Below, piece after piece: positions 58,199 through 64,000 of a stretch of 64,000 nucleotides of DNA. The notes beneath the pieces were generated by a model. The model saw only the letters and a list, made by a program, of their open reading frames with translations. It searched no databases and was not told where the DNA came from. The first letter of the stretch is position 1, and every line of letters begins with the position of its first letter. The stretch comes from Lachnospiraceae bacterium (GTDB taxonomy: Bacteria > Bacillota > Clostridia > Lachnospirales > Lachnospiraceae): contig JAFRLH010000085.1 of the NCBI GenBank assembly GCA_017431345.1, positions 37,911-101,910 on the forward strand, given 5' to 3'. The translations under genes were made by a program, and so were the position numbers.

Positions 58199-59349
58199 AG
58201 AAGATCATAGTGACCGCATATAAAAAAATGCTTTTTTCGGCGCTGGCAGAGAATGAAAAGATCATTGAAATGGACGCGGATCCGGAACCCGGATCACTGA
58301 AAGCCGGCGATATCGTTCTTGCCACAGTCAGGAATACCGCTGACAATATAAAAGCCGCTTTCTGCGAGATCGGAAGCGGAATGATCGGTTTCCTGCCGTT
58401 TACCGAATGCAATGTACCGCTGAAAGGCCATATGCTCATCCCCGTCCAGATCAAACGGGATGCTTCCGGTCTGAAAGAGAGGATGCTGTCCGCCCGTTTC
58501 TCTGTTCCGGGCCGGAACCTTGTACTTCTGTATGAACCTGCAGGAGAACATTTCTGCGTATCCAAAAAGGTTTCCGACAAAGCCAGGACAGCAGAACTGA
58601 AAGAACTTCTGGCCGGGAAATGTACGGATACTCCTTTCGGATTCATCATCCGGACAAATGCTTTTTCCGCCGATATTGAAACGATCCTTTCGGAGGCAGA
58701 TGCCCTGCTGGAACAAGGTGCTTCTGTATTAAATGCAGCGGAACACAGAACACCGGGGAGCATTCTTTACCGTGCTCCGGATCTCTGCAGGGAATGGCTT
58801 CTCGGCGCTGCAGCGGAAGAGGAGATCGAAGTCATCTCTGAAAAGGCGGATTATCTTGATGTTCTGAAGAAGGATCCGCTGCTTTCCGGCATTCCTTTTT
58901 CAGCAAGGCATTATACAGATCCGTTCCCGTTAGAAAAGCTTTTCCGGCTGGATCATTATACAGAACTTGCGCTTTCCCGGAAAGTCTGGCTGCGGTCAGG
59001 CGGTTTTCTGATCATTGACCGCACAGAGGCAATGACCGTGATCGATGTGAACACCGGCAGCGCTGTCTCCGGGAAAGACAAGGAAGAGACGTTCCTGAAG
59101 ATCAATCTGGAAGCAGCCGAAGAGATCGCTTATCAGCTTCGCCTTCGAAATCTTTCCGGTATCATTATCGTCGATCTCATCAATATGAAAAGCAGGGATC
59201 ACATGAAAGCGGTGGAAGCCTGTTTCCATAAAGCGCTTTCCGGGGATCCGCATAAAGCGGTCCTTATGGATATCACCAGACTTGGTCTGGCAGAGATCAC
59301 CAGGCAGAAAAAAAGAAAACCTTTTTATGCTGCAGTTCTGATTTCTTGA
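58195..59349 (+). CDS. rng: ribonuclease G/E family protein
   Basis: 384 residues; ATG overlaps the upstream stop. S1-like domain in the first ~100 residues (GDIVLATVRNTADNIKAAFCEIGSGMIGFLP), then the catalytic core with the metal-binding Asp pair in MTVIDVNTGSAVSG and GIIIVDLINMKSRDH. It is shorter than E. coli RNase G (489) and has no C-terminal zinc-link or small domain motif that I can see. Endoribonuclease for rRNA and mRNA processing. In many Clostridia this gene directly precedes rplU; here an amino-sugar operon lies between. Confidence 0.9.
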   Translation: MKKIIVTAYKKMLFSALAENEKIIEMDADPEPGSLKAGDIVLATVRNTADNIKAAFCEIGSGMIGFLPFTECNVPLKGHMLIPVQIKRDASGLKERMLSARFSVPGRNLVLLYEPAGEHFCVSKKVSDKARTAELKELLAGKCTDTPFGFIIRTNAFSADIETILSEADALLEQGASVLNAAEHRTPGSILYRAPDLCREWLLGAAAEEEIEVISEKADYLDVLKKDPLLSGIPFSARHYTDPFPLEKLFRLDHYTELALSRKVWLRSGGFLIIDRTEAMTVIDVNTGSAVSGKDKEETFLKINLEAAEEIAYQLRLRNLSGIIIVDLINMKSRDHMKAVEACFHKALSGDPHKAVLMDITRLGLAEITRQKKRKPFYAAVLIS

Positions 59350-59374
59350 CAATTAAAGCGACGCAGTATAAAAT
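59346..59374 (+). promoter_or_regulatory. promoter of the amino-sugar operon
   Basis: TTGACA (59346-59351) overlapping the rng stop codon, 17 nt, TAAAAT (59369-59374). Predicted start about 59381, giving a leader of about 245 nt that contains the ribozyme. Confidence 0.8.
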
Positions 59375-59435
59375 TCTTATTTAGGGTTAAAATACCAACC
59401 GTAAAACCCGTTGCTTCACGGAGGTACATAAGGAA

Positions 59436-59597
59436 CAGGTTAGCGCCGGGACCATTCAGGTTGACGAGGTATGGCAGTTATCGAAAGATTCGGCGGATGC
59501 TGCCACGGTCGGGTCTGCAGTAACACGCTGCAGCGGACGGATCGTGAGGAAGAAAGGAAAAAGCAGAATCAACACTGTAACAGAGATTCTTCCGACG
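59436..59597 (+). ncRNA. glmS-type glucosamine-6-phosphate riboswitch ribozyme
   Basis: Core elements match the glmS ribozyme: cleavage-site AGCGCC with predicted scission between A59442 and G59443, a short stem ACC/GGT (59451-59453, 59459-59461), the invariant GACGAGG (59463-59469), P3 arms tggcag/ctgcca around TTATCGAA (59478-59485) and CGGCGGATGC (59491-59500), then a GC-rich P3.1/P4 region with GAGGAAGAAAGG and a closing ATTCTTCC. The element is known as a self-cleaving riboswitch using glucosamine-6-phosphate as coenzyme and normally lies before glmS. Here the next gene is nagB. Confidence 0.93.
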
Positions 59598-59626
59598 TCT
59601 TATCATAATCTAAAGGAGATACTTCA

Positions 59627-60418
59627 ATGAGAGTTGTTATACAGGATAATTACGATAAGATGTGCAAATGGGCTGCCGACTATATTGCAGCAAAGATCAA
59701 AGCGCATAAAGAAGACCGTCCTTTTGTTCTCGGCCTTCCTACCGGCTCAAGCCCCATCGGCGTTTACAGGGAACTTGTCCGCATGAACAAAGCCGGAGAG
59801 CTTTCCTTTGCGAATGTCGTCACTTTCAACATGGACGAATACCTTGGCCTGCCCCACGAGCATGACCAGAGCTACTGGTATTTCATGCATGACAATCTTT
59901 TCGATCATCTTGTCGACATGAAGCCTGAAAACATAAATATTCTGAACGGCATGACCGACGATCCCGAAGCAGAGTGCGCTGCTTACGAAGCAAAGATCGC
60001 TTCCTACGGCGGCATCGACCTGTTCATGGGCGGCATCGGTGTGGACGGTCATCTTGCCTTCAATGAGCCTTATACGTCCCTTACATCCAGGACCGGTGTC
60101 AGGGATCTGACGACCGACACCAGGATCGTGAACAGCCGTTTCTTCGGCAATGATCCGGAGAAGGTTCCTGCACAGGCGCTTTCCGTCGGCATCGGGACCG
60201 TAACGGATTCCAAAGAAGTGCTTGTCCTGATCTCCGGCCATAATAAAGCCAGAGCGCTTGCTGCGACTGTAGAAGGCGGTGTAAGCCAGAAATGGACTTG
60301 CTCTGCGCTGCAGATGCACAACGGTGCCATCATCGCCTGCGACGAGGAAGCCTGCGGCGAACTGACAGTGGATACTTACAAATATTTTCTTGACATTGAG
60401 AAAAAGGAAAGACTTTAA
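59627..60418 (+). CDS. nagB: glucosamine-6-phosphate deaminase (probably biosynthetic here)
   Basis: 263 residues, start behind AAAGGAG. NagB motifs: GLPTGSSPIGVYREL, FNMDEYLGLP (Asp70-Glu71), GGIGVDGHLAFNEP (Asp140, His142) and a C-terminal region with SQKWTCSALQMH. It interconverts glucosamine-6-phosphate and fructose-6-phosphate plus ammonia. Preceded by a glmS ribozyme and followed by glmR, an acetyltransferase and glmM, it is likely used in the aminating direction to feed UDP-GlcNAc synthesis, which is inference from context. No nagA, GlcNAc transporter or GntR-type site is nearby. Confidence 0.95.
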   Translation: MRVVIQDNYDKMCKWAADYIAAKIKAHKEDRPFVLGLPTGSSPIGVYRELVRMNKAGELSFANVVTFNMDEYLGLPHEHDQSYWYFMHDNLFDHLVDMKPENINILNGMTDDPEAECAAYEAKIASYGGIDLFMGGIGVDGHLAFNEPYTSLTSRTGVRDLTTDTRIVNSRFFGNDPEKVPAQALSVGIGTVTDSKEVLVLISGHNKARALAATVEGGVSQKWTCSALQMHNGAIIACDEEACGELTVDTYKYFLDIEKKERL

Positions 60419-60420
60419 TA

Positions 60421-61383
60421 ATGAAAAAAGTTATCGTCTTCGGAGGAGGCACAGGACTTTCGTGCCTCCTGTCTGGCCTTAAGCTGTTTCCGGTCGAAGT
60501 GACTACCGTGATCACGGTCAGCGACGACGGCAGCAGCACCGGCGTTCTGAAAAAGGAATTCGATATTCCTGCAGTCGGCGACGTCGGCAAGGTCCTTCTT
60601 TCCATGGCCAATGCGGATGAGGATCTGATCAGTCTTTTAAGATATCGTTTTCACAAGGAAGGATCAACGCTCTTCAATCATCCCGTCAGGAATATTCTCC
60701 TGACAGCACTGATCGATCAGAAGGGCAGCCTTACCGAAGCTGCGAAGTATATGGGAAGTCTCCTGAACATCAAAGGAGAAGTCCTTCCGCTCACCGAAGA
60801 AAGAGCGGAGCTGGTCGGCATCAGTGATGAGAACGGCGAGGAATTCTACGGCCAGGTAAGCGTAAGCCAGAATATCCGCAGGATCTCCAGACTGTCCTAT
60901 GATCACAATATCCATGTCGGCAGAAAGGTCAGGAAAGCGATTTCCGAAGCTGATCTGATCATTTTCAGTCCCGGGAGCCTTTTCACTTCCATTCTGCCGC
61001 ACCTGATCGCCAAAGCGATCGTGAAGGAGATCGAACATTCTGATGCTCCCATCATGTATATCTCGAATCTGGTAACACAGCCGGGCGAGACGGACGGTTA
61101 TAACGTCAGCGATCACCTGAAGGTGCTCAACAGCTATCTCGGGAACAGGAAAGTGGATATCGTGGTCGCGAACAACGCAGAGATCGATCCGAAGATCATT
61201 GAAAGATATCTGGTCACGGAAAACAAGACGCTTGTTGCGCTTGACAGAGAGAATACGGAAGCACTCGGGGCCAGGATCATTGAAGACGATATTTTCTGCA
61301 TCGAAGAGGAAAGAATACGCCACAAAGCGCTCCATACTGCTTTCCTGGTGTTTTCTTATCTGATGGAAAATGAAAGTGAATAG
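60421..61383 (+). CDS. glmR: YvcK/GlmR-family protein
   Basis: 320 residues, starts 2 nt after the nagB stop. CofD/YvcK fold: VFGGGTGLSCLL at the N terminus, TVSDDGSSTG, GDVGKVLLS, NHPVRNILL, FSPGSLFTSILPHL and YISNLVTQPGETDGY. In Bacillus subtilis the homologue (GlmR) binds UDP-GlcNAc and adjusts amino-sugar synthesis and carbon flow to the wall. Its position here between nagB and glmM supports the same regulatory role. It may regulate NagB instead of GlmS; this is speculative. Confidence 0.92.
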   Translation: MKKVIVFGGGTGLSCLLSGLKLFPVEVTTVITVSDDGSSTGVLKKEFDIPAVGDVGKVLLSMANADEDLISLLRYRFHKEGSTLFNHPVRNILLTALIDQKGSLTEAAKYMGSLLNIKGEVLPLTEERAELVGISDENGEEFYGQVSVSQNIRRISRLSYDHNIHVGRKVRKAISEADLIIFSPGSLFTSILPHLIAKAIVKEIEHSDAPIMYISNLVTQPGETDGYNVSDHLKVLNSYLGNRKVDIVVANNAEIDPKIIERYLVTENKTLVALDRENTEALGARIIEDDIFCIEEERIRHKALHTAFLVFSYLMENESE

Positions 61384-61395
61384 TAAGAGGTAAAT

Positions 61396-62052
61396 ATGTA
61401 TACAATCAAAGATCTTTATGACCTGGATCATACGATCGCCGCAGATTATCTGGCCGGATTCACGTATCCCTGGGAAGCGCTGAAAGGCATTAAGGAACTG
61501 ATCCTGACGCTCGGCCCGCAGCTGGGAGAGGATTATGAGGAAGTATCCGAACATGTCTGGGTGCACAAAACAGCGAAAGTGTTCCCTTCCGCTTATCTGG
61601 GCGCGCCCTGCATTATCGGACCGGAGACGGAAGTCCGCCACTGCGCATTTATCCGCAGCGCGGCGCTTGTCGGCGCGAATTGTGTTGTCGGAAACAGCTG
61701 CGAGTTAAAGAACGTGATCCTGTTCGACCATGTGCAGACGCCGCATTATAATTATGTGGGCGATTCCATCCTCGGCTATTACAGCCATATGGGCGCCGGT
61801 TCGATCACTTCCAACGTGAAATCCGACAAACAGCTTGTCGTGGTCCACAACGGTGGAGAGGATATTCCTACCGGTATGAAAAAGTTCGGCGCCATGCTCG
61901 GCGATTATGTCGAAGTAGGATGCAACTCGGTCCTTAACCCCGGTACGGTGATCGGACGTCACTGCAATGTCTATCCGACCTCCTGCGTACGCGGCGTGAT
62001 CCCGGAGAACAGCATCCACAAGAACAACGGAGAGATCGTGAGGAAAAAATAA
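61396..62052 (+). CDS. left-handed beta-helix acyltransferase, GlmU C-terminal-like
   Basis: 218 residues. N-terminal ~60 residues helical; then hexapeptide repeats of a left-handed beta-helix (VHKTAKVFPSAYLGAPCIIGPETEVRHCAFIRSAALVGANCVVGNSCELKNVILFDHVQ), SYMGAGSITSN-like loop and a C-terminal helix cap. This resembles the acetyltransferase half of GlmU, which makes GlcNAc-1-phosphate; the nucleotidyltransferase half is absent. Between glmR and glmM, it is a good candidate for GlcN-1-phosphate acetyltransferase. Start ATG lies 12 nt after glmR behind AAGAGG; its stop overlaps glmM (TAATG). Confidence 0.85.
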   Translation: MYTIKDLYDLDHTIAADYLAGFTYPWEALKGIKELILTLGPQLGEDYEEVSEHVWVHKTAKVFPSAYLGAPCIIGPETEVRHCAFIRSAALVGANCVVGNSCELKNVILFDHVQTPHYNYVGDSILGYYSHMGAGSITSNVKSDKQLVVVHNGGEDIPTGMKKFGAMLGDYVEVGCNSVLNPGTVIGRHCNVYPTSCVRGVIPENSIHKNNGEIVRKK

Positions 62053-63398
62053 TGGGAAAATATTTCGGAACAGACGGTTTCCGCGGGGAAGCTAACAAGA
62101 CCCTTACTTTTGATCATGCCATTAAGATCGGCAGATTCCTTGGCTGGTACTACGGTGCCAATCAGGGAAAGAAAGCGAAGATCGTGATCGGCAAGGATAC
62201 CAGAAGATCATCTTACATGTTCGAGTATGCGCTCTGCACCGGCCTTATGGCAAGCGGTGCGGATGCCTACATCATGCATGTAACGACCACGCCTTCCGTT
62301 GCTTATATTACGAGAGTCGATGATTTTGACTGCGGCATCATGATCTCCGCTTCGCACAATCCTTTTTATGACAACGGCATCAAGCTTCTGAACGGCAGCG
62401 GAGAGAAGATGGATGAAGAGACGATCCTGAAGGTCGAGGATTATATCGACGGGAAGCTGGAGATCCCGGTATCAGAAAGAGAGCACATCGGCCGTACCGT
62501 CGATTATGTCGCCGGCCGCAACCGTTATATCGGCCACCTGATCTCCATGTCCAAATACAGCTTTAAGGATGTAAAAGTCGGACTGGATGTCGCGAACGGC
62601 GCTGCCTGGCAGATCGCCAAAGGCATTTTTGATGCGCTCGGCGCAAAGACTTATGTCATCAACGATGAACCCGACGGCTACAATATCAACACCAACTGCG
62701 GCAGCACCCATATCGGGCATCTGCAGAAATTCGTTGTGGAAAAAGGCCTGGATGTAGGCTTTGCGTTTGACGGCGACGCCGACAGATGCCTCTGCGTGGA
62801 TGAGAAGGGCAATGTCATCACCGGCGATCATATCATTTATATTTACGGTCTTTATATGAAGGAGCGCGGAAAACTCCTGAACAACAAAGTCGTTACGACC
62901 GTCATGAGCAATTTCGGCCTTTACAAAGCACTTGACAAGGTCGGTATCGAATATGACAAGACCAAAGTCGGAGACAAATATGTCTATGAAGACATGGTCA
63001 AAACCGGCAACCGCATCGGCGGCGAGCAGAGCGGTCATATCATTTTCTCCAAATATGAAACGACCGGAGACGGTATCCTTACTTCCCTGAAGATGATGGA
63101 AGTCATGCTGGCAAAGAAAAAGCCCATGAGCGAGCTTGCGGCGCCTGTCGTATTCTATCCGCAGGTCCTCAAAAATGTCCGTGTAAAGAGCAAACCCGAT
63201 GCGCAGAACGATCCCGATGTGCAGGCAGCAGTCGCAAAAGTGGCTGAGGAACTGGGAAGCAACGGCAGGATCCTGGTGAGGGAATCCGGCACGGAGCCTG
63301 TGATCAGAGTCATGGTCGAAGCCGATACGGATGAGATCTGTGAGAAGTATGTTGACAGCGTGATCGATGTGATCAAAGCCAAAGGACATATGGCATAA
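62052..63398 (+). CDS. glmM: phosphoglucosamine mutase
   Basis: 448 residues; ATG overlaps the upstream stop by 1 nt. GlmM signatures: KYFGTDGFRGEAN, catalytic ISASHNPFYDNGIK (Ser101), metal loop FAFDGDADRCL, sugar loop GGEQSGH and phosphate-binding RESGTEPVIRVMVE. Converts glucosamine-6-phosphate to glucosamine-1-phosphate for UDP-GlcNAc. Normal length. It places the operon firmly in biosynthesis rather than GlcNAc catabolism. Confidence 0.95.
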   Translation: MGKYFGTDGFRGEANKTLTFDHAIKIGRFLGWYYGANQGKKAKIVIGKDTRRSSYMFEYALCTGLMASGADAYIMHVTTTPSVAYITRVDDFDCGIMISASHNPFYDNGIKLLNGSGEKMDEETILKVEDYIDGKLEIPVSEREHIGRTVDYVAGRNRYIGHLISMSKYSFKDVKVGLDVANGAAWQIAKGIFDALGAKTYVINDEPDGYNINTNCGSTHIGHLQKFVVEKGLDVGFAFDGDADRCLCVDEKGNVITGDHIIYIYGLYMKERGKLLNNKVVTTVMSNFGLYKALDKVGIEYDKTKVGDKYVYEDMVKTGNRIGGEQSGHIIFSKYETTGDGILTSLKMMEVMLAKKKPMSELAAPVVFYPQVLKNVRVKSKPDAQNDPDVQAAVAKVAEELGSNGRILVRESGTEPVIRVMVEADTDEICEKYVDSVIDVIKAKGHMA

Positions 63399-63414
63399 TT
63401 ATCTCAAATAATGC

Positions 63415-63444
63415 TTGACTTTTCCTGTCCGGTAATGGTATTAT
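63415..63444 (+). promoter_or_regulatory. rplU promoter
   Basis: TTGACT (63415-63420), 18 nt, TATTAT (63439-63444). Confidence 0.65.
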
Positions 63445-63449
63445 TTTTT

Positions 63450-63538
63450 GGTGCGTATTCTGCGCACTTACGCACGGTAAGGTCTAAGATCCGAACGGAC
63501 ACCGAAGCCGGCGAATTCGAATCAGGAGGTGTACTTAA
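63450..63538 (+). promoter_or_regulatory. L21 leader RNA (candidate autoregulatory element)
   Basis: The leader holds GTGCG/CGCAC hairpin sequence, CGCACGGTAAGGTCTAAGATCC, GGACACCGAAGCCGGCGAA and AGGAGGTG directly before rplU, the layout I recall for the L21 leader motif of Firmicutes ribosomal operons. Structure was judged by eye only. Confidence 0.6.
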
Positions 63539-63847
63539 ATGTACGCAATCATTGCTACTGGCGGCAAACAGTATAAGGTTGCCGAAGGGGATGTGATCCT
63601 CGTTGAAAAGCTTGATGTACCCGCAGGCGAGACTTATGAATTTGATCAGGTTCTTGCAGTGAGCGACGATACCTTTACCGTAGGCACTCCTACTGTTGAA
63701 GGTGCGAAGGTCAAGGCTACCGTTCTTGCACAGACAAAGGGCAAGAAAGTCATCGTTTATAAGTACAAGAGAAAATCCGGTTATCACAAGAAAAACGGAC
63801 ACAGGCAGCAGTACACGAAGCTTAAGATCGACTCTATCGTAAAGTAA
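63539..63847 (+). CDS. rplU: 50S ribosomal protein L21
   Basis: 102 residues, start behind [33 protein letters not shown] opening and [21 protein letters not shown] ending are the L21 signature. The next gene is rpmA with only 27 nt between; the prp protease gene that usually separates them in Firmicutes is missing. Confidence 0.97.
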   Translation: MYAIIATGGKQYKVAEGDVILVEKLDVPAGETYEFDQVLAVSDDTFTVGTPTVEGAKVKATVLAQTKGKKVIVYKYKRKSGYHKKNGHRQQYTKLKIDSIVK

Positions 63848-63874
63848 TCGAAGCAGGCAGGGAGGTGAACATTC

Positions 63875-64000
63875 ATGGCACATAAAAAGGGAGTTGGCTC
63901 CACCAAGAACGGAAGAGATTCCGAGTCGAAGCGTTTGGGAGCAAAAAGAGCAGACGGACAGTTTGTTCTGGCCGGTAATATCCTTTACCGCCAGCGCGGC
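63875..64000 (+). CDS. rpmA: 50S ribosomal protein L27, 3' end outside window
   Basis: First 42 residues, beginning [18 protein letters not shown], behind GGGAGGTG. The sequence starts directly at the mature N terminus; most Firmicutes L27 proteins start with a ~9-residue extension ending in a conserved FF-A cleavage site removed by Prp. The reading frame continues beyond the window edge. Confidence 0.96.
   Translation, partial: MAHKKGVGSTKNGRDSESKRLGAKRADGQFVLAGNILYRQRG

Overview
The window looks like chromosome of an obligately anaerobic, low-to-mid GC Clostridia bacterium, most likely a gut Lachnospiraceae relative. Evidence: class III (anaerobic) ribonucleotide reductase with its activase, rubredoxin, acetate kinase, a ferredoxin-domain aldo/keto reductase, families typical of Lachnospiraceae (DUF5721- and DUF6465-like proteins, TIGR03960/TIGR03936 pair), strong GGAGG ribosome-binding sites and consensus TTGACA/TATAAT promoters. 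No phage, insertion-sequence transposase, CRISPR array or rRNA was seen.

Layout. (1) 1-15.9 kb: a plant-polysaccharide/rhamnose locus with two GH78 alpha-L-rhamnosidases, a GH43-like enzyme, a membrane-anchored esterase, a LytTR two-component pair and an AraC regulator, followed by rhamnose catabolism: rhamnulokinase, a fucose/arabinose-isomerase-family isomerase in place of classical RhaA, and rhamnulose-1-P aldolase. A ~210-bp imperfect palindrome lies between kinase and isomerase. (2) 16-25.7 kb: a dicarboxylate-type symporter with an extra N-terminal cytoplasmic domain, a reverse-strand LRR/vWA/MoxR-ATPase operon, an MMPL exporter with an apparently leaderless promoter, an octopine-dehydrogenase-family enzyme and a threonine aldolase. 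(3) 25.8-29.4 kb: anaerobic nucleotide reduction. NrdD lacks its glycyl-radical tail, which is encoded as a separate 53-residue protein; both genes have near-identical NrdR-box promoters. (4) 29.7-47.5 kb: housekeeping and signalling genes: NADP-isocitrate dehydrogenase, aldo/keto reductase, fused CitX-CitG, ECF sigma factor with a beta-propeller partner, tRNA-Ser and tRNA-Val, an OmpR-type regulator, MnmA, an M20-like protein, a histidine kinase, a beta-CASP RNase, QueH and AckA. (5) 47.6-54 kb: a ZorA/ZorB-like proton-channel motor pair packed against a Y-family DNA polymerase and a YolD-like protein, then an RsiV-like lipoprotein. (6) 54-64 kb: a ThrE-type exporter pair on the reverse strand; a radical-SAM pair with RNase G; an amino-sugar operon headed by a glmS ribozyme (nagB, glmR/yvcK, a left-handed beta-helix acetyltransferase, glmM); then rplU and rpmA.

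The strongest unusual items are: the glmS-type self-cleaving riboswitch placed in front of nagB rather than glmS, leading an apparent UDP-GlcNAc precursor operon that sits between rng and rplU; the split NrdD glycyl-radical enzyme; the ZorAB-like motor next to a translesion polymerase; the LRR-vWA-MoxR triad; and the large palindrome in the rhamnose operon. All function calls are from reading translated sequence and motif knowledge; no database search was possible.
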